This document shows, piece after piece, positions 1-8,685 of a stretch of DNA of 64,000 nt. Within the stretch, counting starts at the first letter, position 1. Each line of letters begins with the position of its first letter. The position numbers and the translations under genes were made by a program. Below the pieces are notes generated by a model. The model worked only from the letters and a program-made list of their open reading frames with translations, was not told the origin of the DNA and did not search any database. Source of the stretch: Streptomyces sp. CG1 (GTDB lineage Bacteria; Actinomycetota; Actinomycetes; Streptomycetales; Streptomycetaceae); the NCBI RefSeq assembly GCF_041080625.1, contig NZ_CP163518.1, positions 3,100,001 through 3,164,000 on the forward strand. The letters run 5' to 3'.

Positions 1-703
1 GCAGGTCGCCGAAGTGGAAGACGGAGGCGGCCAGGACCGCGTCCGCGCCGGCGGCGATGGCCGGGGGGAAGTCGGCCAGCTTGCCGGCGCCGCCCGAGGC
101 GATGACCGGGACGGTGACGTGCTTGCGGACGGCGGCGATCATCTCCAGGTCGTAGCCGTCCTTCGTGCCGTCGGCGTCCATGGAGTTCAGCAGGATCTCG
201 CCGGCGCCCAGCTCGGCCGCCCGGTGCGCCCACTCGACGGCGTCGATACCGGTGCCCTTGCGGCCGCCGTGGGTCGTGACCTCGAACGAGCCCGACGCGC
301 TGCGGCGGGCGTCCACCGACAGGACCAGCACCTGGCGGCCGAAGCGCTCGGCGATCTCGCGGATCAGGTCCGGGCGCGCGATCGCCGCCGTGTTCACGCC
401 CACCTTGTCCGCGCCCGCCCGCAGCAGCCTGTCCACGTCCTCGGCCGTACGGACGCCGCCGCCGACCGTCAGCGGGATGAACACCTGCTCCGCGGTGCGG
501 CGCACCACGTCGTACGTCGTCTCCCGGTTGCCCGAGGAGGCGGTGATGTCCAGGAACGTCAGCTCGTCGGCGCCCTCGGCGTCGTACACCTTGGCCATCT
601 CGACGGGGTCGCCCGCGTCGCGCAGGTTCTGGAAGTTGACGCCCTTGACGACCCGGCCGTTGTCCACGTCCAGGCAGGGGATGACTCGGACCGCCAGGGT
701 CAT
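1..703 (-). CDS. hisF: Imidazole glycerol phosphate synthase cyclase subunit HisF (3' end outside window)
   Basis: HisF is the (beta/alpha)8 cyclase subunit of imidazole glycerol phosphate synthase. It uses ammonia supplied by HisH to turn PRFAR into IGP and AICAR. The reading frame runs from an ATG at 703 off the left edge, so only about 234 residues are visible. The N-terminus contains the [12 protein letters not shown] phosphate/catalytic strand with the first catalytic Asp. [11 protein letters not shown], a VNTAAI strand and an SVDARR strand with the second Asp follow, and then the ASGGAGKL phosphate-binding loop. The gene starts 6 bp after the RidA-like gene and is the last his gene visible in the operon. 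An AGAGGAG ribosome site lies 11 nt upstream of the ATG. Identification is secure. Confidence 0.97.
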   Translation of the reverse strand, partial: MTLAVRVIPCLDVDNGRVVKGVNFQNLRDAGDPVEMAKVYDAEGADELTFLDITASSGNRETTYDVVRRTAEQVFIPLTVGGGVRTAEDVDRLLRAGADKVGVNTAAIARPDLIREIAERFGRQVLVLSVDARRSASGSFEVTTHGGRKGTGIDAVEWAHRAAELGAGEILLNSMDADGTKDGYDLEMIAAVRKHVTVPVIASGGAGKLADFPPAIAAGADAVLAASVFHFGDL

Positions 704-709
704 GACTGC

Positions 710-1105
710 TCAGGCTCCTCTGAATGCTTCAAGCTCTACTTCGACCAGGATGCGCGGATCGACGAAGCCCTCGACCACCAGCAGGGTCGCACACGGGCGC
801 ACGGAGTCGAACAGCTCCTTGTGGGCCCGTCCCGCCTCGTCGACGTCGCGCACGTGGCTCAGATACATGCGGGTGCGGATCACGGACTCGATGCCGAGCC
901 CGAACTCCTTCAGCGCCTCCAGGGCGTTGCCAAAGGCGACCTTGGTCTGCTCGTACGGGTCGCCCTCGCCGTACAGCACCGTGCCCTTGAAGGACGTGGT
1001 GCCGCCCACGGACACCCGGTCCCCCGCCGCGACAGCCCGTGCGAAACCGAAACTCTCCTCCCAGGGGCTCCCGCTCTGCACGCGCCGCACGGCTTCGGAC
1101 GTCAT
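710..1105 (-). CDS. RidA/YjgF-family protein inside the histidine operon
   Basis: A 131-residue protein of the RidA (YjgF/YER057c/UK114) family. Family members are small trimers that hydrolyse reactive enamine/imine intermediates released by PLP enzymes. The conserved Arg followed by a hydrophobic strand is visible near residue 103 ([14 protein letters not shown]), and a family-like VEVELEAF strand ends the protein. The ATG at 1105 overlaps the priA stop as ATGA, and hisF begins 6 bp downstream, so it must be co-transcribed and probably translationally coupled. The position suggests a housekeeping role linked to histidine synthesis, but its substrate cannot be read from sequence. Other RidA subfamilies lack deaminase activity, so the exact activity is open. 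Confidence 0.85.
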   Translation of the reverse strand: MTSEAVRRVQSGSPWEESFGFARAVAAGDRVSVGGTTSFKGTVLYGEGDPYEQTKVAFGNALEALKEFGLGIESVIRTRMYLSHVRDVDEAGRAHKELFDSVRPCATLLVVEGFVDPRILVEVELEAFRGA

Positions 1106-1827
1106 GACGACACAGCCTCCAAGGCCTCTTCCAGGGTGAACGCCTTCGCGTACAGGGCCTTCCCGACGATGGAGCCCTCGACACCGAGGGGTACCAGCTC
1201 GGCGATGGCGCGGAGGTCGTCCAGGGACGACACGCCGCCGGAGGCCACGACCGGGCGGTCGGTGGCGGCGCACACGGTGCGCAGCAGTTCCAGGTTCGGG
1301 CCCTGGAGCGTGCCGTCCTTGGCGATGTCGGTGACGACGTAGCGGGCGCAGCCCTCCTTGTTGAGGCGCTCCAGCGTCTCGTAGAGGTCGCCGCCGTCGC
1401 GGGTCCAGCCGCGGCCGCGCAGGGTGGTGCCGCGCACGTCCAGGCCGACCGCGATCTTGTCGCCGTGCTCGGCGATGACCCTGGCGACCCACTCGGGGGT
1501 CTCCAGGGCGGCGGTGCCGAGGTTGACGCGGGTGCATCCGGTGGCCAGGGCGGCCGCCAGCGAGGCGTCGTCGCGGATGCCGCCGGACAGTTCCACCTTG
1601 ATGTCCATCGCCTGCGCGACCTCGGCGATCAGCTCGCGGTTGTCGCCGGTGCCGAACGCGGCGTCCAGGTCGACCAGGTGCAGCCACTCGGCGCCGGACC
1701 GCTGCCAGGCGAGCGCGGCCTCCAGCGGGGAGCCGTAGGAGGTCTCGGTCCCGGACTCGCCGTGCACGAGGCGGACGGCCTGGCCGTCGCGGACGTCGAC
1801 GGCGGGAAGGAGTTCGAGCTTGGCCAT
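1102..1827 (-). CDS. priA: Bifunctional phosphoribosyl isomerase A (HisA/TrpF)
   Basis: A 241-residue (beta/alpha)8 isomerase. In Streptomyces and other actinobacteria the HisA homologue PriA does both the histidine step (ProFAR to PRFAR) and the tryptophan step (phosphoribosyl anthranilate isomerisation), because trpF is missing. Residues reported as important in PriA are all present at their usual numbering: Asp11 and Arg19 in [10 protein letters not shown], Ser81 (ELSGGIRDD), Asp130 (VGLDVRG), Arg139 and Thr166 (VVTDIAKDG). Phosphate loops SGGI and ASGGVSS are intact. The ATG at 1827 lies 3 bp after the hisH stop, and the gene ends in an ATGA overlap with the RidA-like gene. Dual function is inferred from family and residues, not measured. 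Confidence 0.96.
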   Translation of the reverse strand: MAKLELLPAVDVRDGQAVRLVHGESGTETSYGSPLEAALAWQRSGAEWLHLVDLDAAFGTGDNRELIAEVAQAMDIKVELSGGIRDDASLAAALATGCTRVNLGTAALETPEWVARVIAEHGDKIAVGLDVRGTTLRGRGWTRDGGDLYETLERLNKEGCARYVVTDIAKDGTLQGPNLELLRTVCAATDRPVVASGGVSSLDDLRAIAELVPLGVEGSIVGKALYAKAFTLEEALEAVSS

Positions 1828-1830
1828 GGT

Positions 1831-2478
1831 CTACAGGGTTCCGATCCAGTTGGTGAGGAGCTGGGCACCGGCGTCGCCGGACTTCTCGGGGTGGAACTGG
1901 GTGGCCCACAGGGCGCCGTTCTCCACCGCGGCCACGAACGGCCTGCCGTGCGTCGACCAGGTCACCTTGGGGGCCGCGATCAGCGGGTTGTTCGTCTCCA
2001 GGGCCCAGTCGTGGACGGCGTAGGAGTGCACGAAGTAGAAGCGGGCGCCGGCGTCGAGGCCGGCGAACAGCTCCGAGTCGGCCGGGGCGTCGACGGTGTT
2101 CCAGCCCATGTGGGGCACGACGTCGGCCTGCAGCGGAGCGACCGTGCCGGGCCACTCGTCCAGGCCCTCGGCCTCCACGCCGTGCTCGATGCCGCGTGCG
2201 AACAGGATCTGCATGCCGACGCAGATCCCCATCACGGGCCGCCCTCCGGACAGCCGGCGGTCGACCACCCAGTCACCGCGCGCGGCGCGCAGGCCCTGCA
2301 TACAGGCGGCGAACGCGCCGACGCCCGGCACCAGCAGCCCGTCGGCGTTCATCGCCTTGTCGAAGTCACGCGTGATCTCGACATCGGCACCCACGCGCGC
2401 GAGGGCACGCTCGGCGGACCGGACGTTGCCGAAGCCGTAGTCAAAGACAACTACTCGCTTGGGAGCGGTCAATTCCAC
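1831..2478 (-). CDS. hisH: Imidazole glycerol phosphate synthase glutaminase subunit HisH
   Basis: A class I glutamine amidotransferase of about 215 residues that hydrolyses glutamine and channels ammonia to HisF. The nucleophile elbow GICVGMQ holds Cys86, and the His196/Glu198 pair of the triad sits in TQFHPEKSG. The oxyanion strand PGVGAF is also present. Start choice is uncertain. GTG at 2478 gives VELTAPKR, but a GGAGG lies only 1 nt before it. The in-frame TTG at 2472 lies 7 nt after that GGAGG and overlaps the upstream stop as TTGA, the same coupling used elsewhere in this operon. An ATG at 2511 would overlap the small membrane gene by about 40 bp and is unlikely. Confidence 0.95.
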   Translation of the reverse strand: MELTAPKRVVVFDYGFGNVRSAERALARVGADVEITRDFDKAMNADGLLVPGVGAFAACMQGLRAARGDWVVDRRLSGGRPVMGICVGMQILFARGIEHGVEAEGLDEWPGTVAPLQADVVPHMGWNTVDAPADSELFAGLDAGARFYFVHSYAVHDWALETNNPLIAAPKVTWSTHGRPFVAAVENGALWATQFHPEKSGDAGAQLLTNWIGTL

Positions 2479-2633
2479 ACCTCCAGCCGCATGACGCCCG
2501 CGACGAGGCACAGGGCCGCACTGATGGAGAGCAGCACGATGAGGCTCGTGGGCATCTTCTGCTTGACGAAGGAGACGATGCCGCCGACCAGGAACAGACC
2601 GACGACGATCAGCAGGGACGAGAGGCTGTTCAT
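2469..2633 (-). CDS. 54-residue two-helix membrane protein in the his operon
   Basis: A small open frame of 54 residues between hisB and hisH. It begins with ATG at 2633, 4 bp after the hisB stop. The protein is essentially two membrane helices, [18 protein letters not shown] and [19 protein letters not shown], joined by the basic loop KQKMP and ending RLEVWN. Its stop overlaps the hisH start region, so hisH translation probably depends on it. I do not recognise a named family. Tight packing, normal codon bias and the clear hydrophobic pattern argue that it is real. No catalytic residues are visible. It could anchor or regulate something, or be a small stress-type membrane protein hitch-hiking in the operon. 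Confidence 0.8.
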   Translation of the reverse strand: MNSLSSLLIVVGLFLVGGIVSFVKQKMPTSLIVLLSISAALCLVAGVMRLEVWN

Positions 2634-2637
2634 GGGG

Positions 2638-3231
2638 TTACAGCGCGCCCTTCGTGGAGGGGAGGATGCCGGCCGCGCGCGGGTCACGCTCGGAGGCATA
2701 GCGCAGCGCCCGGGCCAGCGCCTTGAACTGGCACTCCACGATGTGGTGCGCGTTGCGCCCGTAGGGCACGTGCACGTGCAGCGCGATCTGCGCCTGGGCG
2801 ACGAAGGACTCCAGGATGTGCCGGGTCATCGTCGTGTCGTACTCGCCGATCATCGGCGCCATGTTCTCGGGCTCGGTGTGCACGAGGTACGGGCGGCCGG
2901 ACAGGTCCACGGTCACCTGGGCGAGGGACTCGTCCAGCGGGACCGTGCAGTTGCCGAATCGGTAGATTCCCACCTTGTCGCCGAGCGCCTGCTTGAAGGC
3001 GGCGCCGAGCGCGAGGGCGGTGTCCTCGATGGTGTGGTGGGAGTCGATGTGCAGATCACCGTCGGTCTTCACGGTCAGGTCGAACAGACCGTGCCGGCCG
3101 AGCTGGTCGAGCATGTGGTCGTAGAAGCCGACGCCGGTGGCGATGTCGGTTCTGCCGGTGCCGTCGAGATCGATCTCGACCAGGACCGAGGTCTCCTTCG
3201 TGGTGCGCTCCATGCGTCCAACGCGGCTCAT
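2638..3231 (-). CDS. hisB: Imidazoleglycerol-phosphate dehydratase HisB
   Basis: A 197-residue monofunctional IGP dehydratase, a manganese-dependent enzyme that forms 24-mers and makes imidazole acetol phosphate in histidine synthesis. The two metal-binding His-rich motifs are present: [10 protein letters not shown] at residues 61-70 and the second repeat [19 protein letters not shown] near residues 159-177. The typical N-terminal VEIDLDG strand and [13 protein letters not shown] motif are also seen. The ATG at 3231 overlaps the hisC stop as ATGA, showing translational coupling. It is the dehydratase only, with no fused phosphatase domain as found in enterobacteria. Length matches actinobacterial HisB. 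Confidence 0.97.
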   Translation of the reverse strand: MSRVGRMERTTKETSVLVEIDLDGTGRTDIATGVGFYDHMLDQLGRHGLFDLTVKTDGDLHIDSHHTIEDTALALGAAFKQALGDKVGIYRFGNCTVPLDESLAQVTVDLSGRPYLVHTEPENMAPMIGEYDTTMTRHILESFVAQAQIALHVHVPYGRNAHHIVECQFKALARALRYASERDPRAAGILPSTKGAL

Positions 3232-4382
3232 GCCTCAAGCTCCTTCGGGGGCGTGGGGGTGTCCCCCACCAAACACAGCACTTCACGGACCGCGTCGAGG
3301 AACGCGTCGTTCTCCTCCGGGGTTCCGGCGGACACCCGCAGCCACCCCGGTACGCCGTTGTCCCGGACCAGGACGCCCCGGTCGAGGATCTTCTGCCAGG
3401 CCTTGTGGGAGTTCTCGAACCGGCCGAACTGCACGAAGTTGGCGTCGGACTCGATGACGTCGTAGCCGATCGCACGCAGCTCGGCGACCAGCCGGTCCCG
3501 CTCCGCCTTCAGCTGCTCGACGTACTTCAGCAGCGTGTCGGTGTGCTCCAGGGCGGCCAGCGCGGTCGCCTGGGTGATGGCCGACAGGTGGTACGGCAGC
3601 CGGACGAGCTGGACGGCGTCCACGACCGCCGGGTCGGCGGCGAGATAGCCGAGCCGCAGGCCCGCCGCGCCGAACGCCTTCGACATCGTGCGCGAGATCA
3701 CCAGGTGCGGGCGGCCTTCGAGCAGCGGCAGCAGCGAGTCGCCGTGGCTGAACTCGATGTACGCCTCGTCCACGATCACCATCGACGGCTTGGCCGCCTG
3801 CGCCGCCTCGTACAGCGCGAGGACGGTCTCGGGCGGAACCGCGTTGCCCGTGGGGTTGTTGGGGGTGGTGATGAAGACGACGTCCGGCCGGTGCTCGGCG
3901 ATCGCCTCGACGGCCGCCGCGAGGTCGATCGTGAAGTCCTCGTTGCGCGGACCCGAGATCCAGCCGGTGCCCGTCCCGCGCGCGATGAGCGCGTGCATCG
4001 AGTACGACGGCTCGAAGCCGATCGCCGTACGGCCCGGTCCGCCGAAGGTCTGCAGCAGCTGCTGGATGACCTCGTTGGAGCCGTTGGCGGCCCACACGTT
4101 CTCGATGCCGAGGGGGTGCTTGCCGGTCTTCGTCAGGTATGCGGCCAGCTCCGTGCGCAGCTGGACCGCGTCCCGGTCGGGGTAGCGGTTCAGGTCGCGG
4201 GCGGCCTCCCGGACCCGCTCCGTGATCCGCTCGACCAGCGGCTCGGGCAGCGGGTAGGGGTTCTCGTTGGTGTTCAGCCGTACGGGGACGTCCAACTGGG
4301 GCGCGCCGTAAGGGGACTTGCCGCGCAGCTCGTCACGGATGGGGAGCTCGTCCCAACGGGACAGAGAGGGGTTGCCGGTCAC
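3228..4382 (-). CDS. hisC: Histidinol-phosphate aminotransferase HisC
   Basis: A fold-type I PLP aminotransferase of 384 residues converting imidazole acetol phosphate to histidinol phosphate. Visible landmarks are [11 protein letters not shown] (residues 36-47), NNPTGN (175-180), the Asp205 pyridine-nitrogen partner in VDEAYIEF, the PLP lysine Lys235 in [12 protein letters not shown], and the C-terminal arginine region [12 protein letters not shown]. The GTG start at 4382 overlaps the hisD stop as GTGA. The protein runs about 15 residues past the expected end with the tail [15 protein letters not shown]. That tail is encoded by a G/C palindromic repeat (about 3237-3280) and looks acquired by extension rather than ancestral. 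Confidence 0.96.
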   Translation of the reverse strand: MTGNPSLSRWDELPIRDELRGKSPYGAPQLDVPVRLNTNENPYPLPEPLVERITERVREAARDLNRYPDRDAVQLRTELAAYLTKTGKHPLGIENVWAANGSNEVIQQLLQTFGGPGRTAIGFEPSYSMHALIARGTGTGWISGPRNEDFTIDLAAAVEAIAEHRPDVVFITTPNNPTGNAVPPETVLALYEAAQAAKPSMVIVDEAYIEFSHGDSLLPLLEGRPHLVISRTMSKAFGAAGLRLGYLAADPAVVDAVQLVRLPYHLSAITQATALAALEHTDTLLKYVEQLKAERDRLVAELRAIGYDVIESDANFVQFGRFENSHKAWQKILDRGVLVRDNGVPGWLRVSAGTPEENDAFLDAVREVLCLVGDTPTPPKELEA

Positions 4383-5704
4383 TTGCTCGTCGGTACCTTC
4401 CAGCCGAACCTCGCCTTGATCGCCGCGCCGTGCGCCGGCAGGTCCTCCGCCTCCGCCAGCGTCACCACGTGATGGGCGACGTCGGCCAGCGCGTCCTTCG
4501 TGTAGTCCACGATGTGGATGCCGCGCAGGAAGGACTGGACGGACAGGCCCGAGGAGTGGCAGGCGCAGCCGCCGGTGGGCAGGACGTGGTTGGACCCGGC
4601 CGCGTAGTCGCCGAGCGACACGGGGGCCCAGGGGCCGATGAAGATCGCGCCCGCGTTGCGCACCCGGTCGGCCACCGCGGGCGCGTCGGCGGTCTGGATC
4701 TCCAGGTGCTCGGCGCCGTACGCGTCGACCACCCGCAGGCCCTCCTCCAGGCCGTCCACGAGGACGATCGCGGACTGCCGGCCCTTCAGCGCGGGCACGA
4801 TCCGGTCCTCGATGTGCCTGGTCGCCGCGACCTGCGGCTCCAACTCCTTCTCCACCGCGTCCGCCAGCCCGACGGAGTCGGTGACCAGCACGGCCGCCGC
4901 CAGCGGGTCGTGCTCGGCCTGGCTGATCAGGTCCGAGGCGACGTGCACCGGGTCGGCGGTGTCGTCCGCGAGGATCGCGATCTCGGTCGGACCGGCCTCG
5001 GCGTCGATGCCGATCCTGCCGGTGAAGAAGCGCTTGGCAGCCGCGACCCAGATGTTGCCCGGGCCGGTGACCATGGTGGCGGGCGGACAGGACTCGGTAC
5101 CGTACGCGAACATCGCGACCGCCGTGGCGCCGCCGGCCGCGTAGACCTCGTCCACGCCGAGCAGCGCGCAGGCGGCGAGGATCGTCGGGTGCGGGAGCCC
5201 CCCGAATTCGGCCTGCGGCGGCGAGGCGAGCGCGATCGACTCGACGCCGGCCTCCTGCGCCGGCACGGCGTTCATGATCACGGATGATGGGTAGACGGAG
5301 CGGCCGCCCGGCGCGTACAGCCCCACGCGCTCGACCGGCACCCACTTCTCGGTGACCGAGCCGCCCGGCACCACCTGGGTGGTGTGCGTGTCGCGGCGCT
5401 GCTCACGGTGGACCAGGCGGGCGCGGCGGATGGACTCCTCCAGCGCGGCACGAACGGCCGGGTCGAGGGCCTCGAGCGCGTCGGTGAGCGCCTGGGCCGG
5501 CACACGGACGGATTCCAGCCGTACTCCGTCGAACTTCTCGGCGAAGTCGATCAGCGCCGCGTCGCCACGATGATGCACGGCCTCGCAGATCGGGCGCACC
5601 TTCTCCAGGGCGGCCTGAACGTCGAAGTCGGCTCGGGGCAGCAGGTCGCGCAGGGCCGGGCCCTCGGGAAGGGCGTCGCCGCGCAGATCGATTCGGGAGA
5701 TCAC
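4379..5704 (-). CDS. hisD: Histidinol dehydrogenase HisD
   Basis: A zinc-dependent, NAD-linked enzyme of 441 residues that oxidises histidinol to histidine in two steps. The GTG at 5704 is chosen because it starts the standard [10 protein letters not shown]-terminus. The in-frame alternative further upstream would add 16 residues of non-family sequence. Conserved features are the VPGG and VGLYAPGGR region, the [12 protein letters not shown] motif near residues 213-224, the zinc-site residues Gln262 and His265 in SQAEHDP, and AEHLEI further on. First gene of the operon. The 170 bp upstream hold a GTATCA-N5-TGATAC inverted repeat that could be a control site. Ends in a GTGA overlap with hisC. 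Confidence 0.97.
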   Translation of the reverse strand: MISRIDLRGDALPEGPALRDLLPRADFDVQAALEKVRPICEAVHHRGDAALIDFAEKFDGVRLESVRVPAQALTDALEALDPAVRAALEESIRRARLVHREQRRDTHTTQVVPGGSVTEKWVPVERVGLYAPGGRSVYPSSVIMNAVPAQEAGVESIALASPPQAEFGGLPHPTILAACALLGVDEVYAAGGATAVAMFAYGTESCPPATMVTGPGNIWVAAAKRFFTGRIGIDAEAGPTEIAILADDTADPVHVASDLISQAEHDPLAAAVLVTDSVGLADAVEKELEPQVAATRHIEDRIVPALKGRQSAIVLVDGLEEGLRVVDAYGAEHLEIQTADAPAVADRVRNAGAIFIGPWAPVSLGDYAAGSNHVLPTGGCACHSSGLSVQSFLRGIHIVDYTKDALADVAHHVVTLAEAEDLPAHGAAIKARFGWKVPTSK

Positions 5705-5745
5705 AGTCCCAATTCTCGCAGACCGCCGTCTCGAACCGTCGGCGC

Positions 5746-5762
5746 GTATCAATGGCTGATAC
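5746..5762. promoter_or_regulatory. Inverted repeat upstream of hisD, candidate operator
   Basis: GTATCA-ATGGC-TGATAC is a perfect 6-bp inverted repeat with a 5-bp centre. It starts 42 bp before the hisD start, in the divergent region between the his operon and the gene at 5875. Position and symmetry suit a dimeric regulator, but I cannot name one. A weak RNA hairpin or chance symmetry is also possible. Confidence 0.35.
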
Positions 5763-5874
5763 AGAACGTGGCCGAACTCGGAAGATCTCCTTCACCTCTA
5801 GTGTTCCAGCAGTCACTGAGCGGGCATGAACGGTTGTACGAGACCCCTGACCAGCGGAGGGAGAAGGAACAGCC

Positions 5875-7452
5875 GTGACCGAGGGGACCGGTGTCGCCGC
5901 CGGGGACCTGCCGGACGAGCTGACCGCGGCCGAGGCGGGCATGTGGCAGGCCTTTCGCAACGGCAGTGTGTACGACCTGAGCAGCGGGGACACCGTCGTG
6001 GACGATCCGCACGGCGGACACCCCTGGGGCCCGGAGCGCACGGTGCGGGCCCGGATCGTGGCCTGGCTGCTGCTGGACGGGCCGCCCGCGCTCGCAGGCC
6101 GGGTGTCCTCGCTGAAACTGACCGGAGTGCGGATCACCGACACGCTGGACCTCGCGGGCGGCACGGTACGGCCGTACATCGAGCTGCGCGGCTGCCGCTT
6201 CGACGACCAGGTGCTGCTGCCGGAGGCCCGGTTCACGACCCTGCGGATGGTGGACTGCGCGGTGCCCCGGCTGGAGGCGGCCCGGGTGCACACCGAGGGC
6301 GATCTGCATCTGCCGCGGTGCCGCTTCCAGAACGGGGTGCGGCTGACGGACGCCCACATCGGCACCGATCTCATGCTCAACCAGGCGGTCGTGTACCGGG
6401 ACCGCAGCGGGCGGTCGATCGCCGGGGACGGCCTGACCGTCGGCCAGGACCTGCAGGCGGAGATGCTGGAGTCGCACGGCGAGCTGCGGCTGCGCGGTGC
6501 CAAGGTCGGCGTGTCGCTCAGCCTGCGCGGCGCGACGCTGGACAACCCGTACTCCCGCTACGCCCTGAACGCACCCCAGCTGACGGTCGAGCGCACCCTG
6601 TACCTGACCCCGGCCGGCGTGGGCAGCCCGCTGCTGAGCGGCACCACACCGGCGCGCGGGACGCGGATCCAGCGGTTCGAGTGCCGGGGCGGGCTGCGCC
6701 TGGACGACGGGCGGTTCGGGGACGCCGTCGACTGCGAACGGGCCCGGTTCGCCCTCGGCGACGACCAGGAGCTGTCGCTGCGCCGGGTGCACGCATCGGA
6801 GCTGCGTTTCCTCGGGGACATGCCACAGCGCGGCAAGGTGGTGCTGTCCGGCGCGCGGATCGTCAGCCTGGTGGACCGGGCGGCGAGCTGGCCCGGCCCC
6901 GGCAATCTGCACATGGGCGGCTTCGTGTACGAGAACCTCGTCCCGCGCGGCCCGTTCCCGCTGACCGGCCGGCTGGACTGGGTGGCGGCGGCCACCGCCG
7001 AGTACGCCCCGGAGCCGTACGAGCGGCTGGCGGCGGTGCTGCGGGCGGCCGGGGAGGACGAGGACGCGCGCGAGGTACTGCTCGCCAAGCAGCGCCGGCG
7101 CCGCGAGACGCTGCCGCTGGCCGGCAAGTTCTGGGGGTATGTCCAGGACTGGACGGTGGCCTACGGCTACCGGCCGGGCCGGGCCGCGGTGTGGATGGCG
7201 GTGCTGTGGGCCGCGGGCACCCTGGCGTTCGCGCACGCGGACCATCCGCCGTTGAACCACGAGGGCCATCCGTACTGGAGCCCGGCCCTGTTCACCCTGG
7301 ACCTGCTGCTGCCGGTCATCGACCTGGGCCAGACCGGCCAGTGGCAGTTGCGCGGCGGCTGGCAGTGGCTGGCGGCCACGATGATCCTGCTCGGCTGGAT
7401 CCTGGCGACGACGGTGGCAGCGGGGGCGACACGGTTGCTGCGGCGGAGCTGA
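5875..7452 (+). CDS. Beta-solenoid-like protein with C-terminal membrane segments, function unknown
   Basis: A 525-residue protein starting at GTG 5875, with a GGAGGGAGAAGG ribosome site just upstream. Residues from about 75 to 350 are irregular beta repeats of roughly 20 residues (GVRITDTLDLAGG, GCRFDDQVLLPEA, RVHTEGDLHLPRCRF, GAKVGVSLSLRGA and others). The pattern resembles a pentapeptide-like right-handed solenoid. A soluble linker with RRRRETLP near residue 405 follows. Two hydrophobic helices lie near 436-455 and 498-520, separated by an extracytoplasmic-type loop. It ends with basic LLRRS. No catalytic motif is seen. The architecture suggests a membrane-anchored scaffold. Divergent from the his operon, it has no obvious partner. 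Confidence 0.8.
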   Translation: MTEGTGVAAGDLPDELTAAEAGMWQAFRNGSVYDLSSGDTVVDDPHGGHPWGPERTVRARIVAWLLLDGPPALAGRVSSLKLTGVRITDTLDLAGGTVRPYIELRGCRFDDQVLLPEARFTTLRMVDCAVPRLEAARVHTEGDLHLPRCRFQNGVRLTDAHIGTDLMLNQAVVYRDRSGRSIAGDGLTVGQDLQAEMLESHGELRLRGAKVGVSLSLRGATLDNPYSRYALNAPQLTVERTLYLTPAGVGSPLLSGTTPARGTRIQRFECRGGLRLDDGRFGDAVDCERARFALGDDQELSLRRVHASELRFLGDMPQRGKVVLSGARIVSLVDRAASWPGPGNLHMGGFVYENLVPRGPFPLTGRLDWVAAATAEYAPEPYERLAAVLRAAGEDEDAREVLLAKQRRRRETLPLAGKFWGYVQDWTVAYGYRPGRAAVWMAVLWAAGTLAFAHADHPPLNHEGHPYWSPALFTLDLLLPVIDLGQTGQWQLRGGWQWLAATMILLGWILATTVAAGATRLLRRS

Positions 7453-7456
7453 CCCG

Positions 7457-7495
7457 TTTTCACCCAGCAGTCGCGTTTTTCGCCCAGAGGTCGCA
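7457..7495. repeat. Two imperfect tandem copies of a ~20-bp unit
   Basis: Two adjacent units (7457-7475 and 7476-7495) share the pattern T-run, C-RCCCAG-RG-TCGC. They lie directly after the stop of the solenoid-like gene and upstream of the next gene. The remainder of 7453-7630 shows no clear promoter or terminator. Whether the repeat is functional is unknown. Confidence 0.5.
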
Positions 7496-7630
7496 TTTCC
7501 CGCACAGGCGCCGTACAAAAGCGGAACAGTCACCTTTTGCCGGTCCTTGACTTATGGCCGTACAACTTTCCGCGACTTCTCAAAAGCCTCTGGCGCGCTG
7601 CCGACCTGCGGTCTTTCAATGGTCGGCACC

Positions 7631-8674
7631 ATGGCTCCACTGCCCTCGTTCATCCGCCCCGCGCGGATGGCCAAACGCCCCGCGCGCCTCGTCCCCGGCC
7701 GGACTCCGGCCGGGGACGAGGCCGTGCTCGACGCGCCCGACGACCGGCTCTCGCCCGCGCTGGTCGCGGCCGGCCGGGGCGAGTACGAGGCCGCGGCCGG
7801 CCTGTTGGCCGCCACCCGCGCCGCGGCGGCCTGGGAGAGCCACGACCAGTACGTACGACGCCTCGCCGCCTTCGCCCGCTCGCGCCCCGAGTGGTTCGAG
7901 GCCTGGCGCACGACCGCCCCGCAGGACCCCGGTGCCCTGCTGGTCGGGGCACAGCTGGCGGTGGACCGCGTGTGGCCCTCGCCGGCCCGCGCCGAGCTGC
8001 TGCGTGAGGTGAGCCCGCTGATCACCGCCGCAGCCCGCGCCGACGACCGCGACCCGGTGCCCTGGCGGATCGCGCTGGACCACGCGCGCGGCTCCCGGGC
8101 CGGCCACCGGTACTTCGAGGAGCTGTGGGAGGCGGCCGTGCGGCGCGCCCCGCACCACTACGGCTGTCATGTGGCCGCGCTGCGCTTCCTGGCCACCTTC
8201 CGGCGCGGTTCCCACGGCGCCTGCTTCGACTTCGCCGACCGGGCCGCGCAGGACGCCCCGGCCGACTCGCTCGTACAGGCGCTGCCGGCCAGGGCGGCCC
8301 TCGGCTGGCTGACCGACGGCTGCGGCCCCGAGATCCCGCGTGCCCGGCTGGACGCCGCCGCCGACCGGGCGCTCGCGCTGTCCGCCCATTTCCCGGCGGC
8401 CGACCCGTGGCCCGCCCAGATCCGCAACAAGCTGCTGTACGTCCTGCTGCGCCTGGGCCGCTGGGAGGACGCCCGCGCCGAACTGCGCCTGATCGGCCCG
8501 TACGCCACGTCCTTCCCGTGGGACTGGTTCTCGGACGACCCGCTCGGCCACTTCCTGCGGCTGCGCGAGCACCTGCTGACAGCCGGTCCCGGACTGGTCC
8601 CCGCGGGGCTGCTGACCTGGTCCCCGGCCCCGCTCGGCGAGCACGGCGGACACGCCCGTGCCGACGACCACTAG
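7631..8674 (+). CDS. Helical-repeat-like cytosolic protein, function unknown
   Basis: A 347-residue protein from the ATG at 7631 (MAPLPSFIRPARMAKRP). An ATG 12 bp earlier is an alternative, and neither has a strong ribosome site. The sequence is almost wholly amphipathic helices rich in Ala, Arg, Leu and Trp, in a TPR-like arrangement (for example LAALRTA-type helix pairs, RYFEELWEAAVRRAPHHYG, RLGRWEDARAELRLIGPYA). There is no signal peptide or membrane segment. It ends 11 bp before the LON-domain gene, so the two are probably one transcript. I do not recognise a functional family. A protein-interaction role is inferred only from the helical pattern. Confidence 0.75.
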   Translation: MAPLPSFIRPARMAKRPARLVPGRTPAGDEAVLDAPDDRLSPALVAAGRGEYEAAAGLLAATRAAAAWESHDQYVRRLAAFARSRPEWFEAWRTTAPQDPGALLVGAQLAVDRVWPSPARAELLREVSPLITAAARADDRDPVPWRIALDHARGSRAGHRYFEELWEAAVRRAPHHYGCHVAALRFLATFRRGSHGACFDFADRAAQDAPADSLVQALPARAALGWLTDGCGPEIPRARLDAAADRALALSAHFPAADPWPAQIRNKLLYVLLRLGRWEDARAELRLIGPYATSFPWDWFSDDPLGHFLRLREHLLTAGPGLVPAGLLTWSPAPLGEHGGHARADDH

Positions 8675-8685
8675 GCTGAGGCGTC

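Noticed and set aside
14..1342. 442-codon plus-strand frame over hisF/priA
   Set aside because: Antisense to three certain his genes, no homology pattern.
2479..2511. Upstream ATG for hisH at 2511
   Set aside because: The extra residues ([10 protein letters not shown]) are not family-like and would overlap the small membrane gene by about 40 bp.
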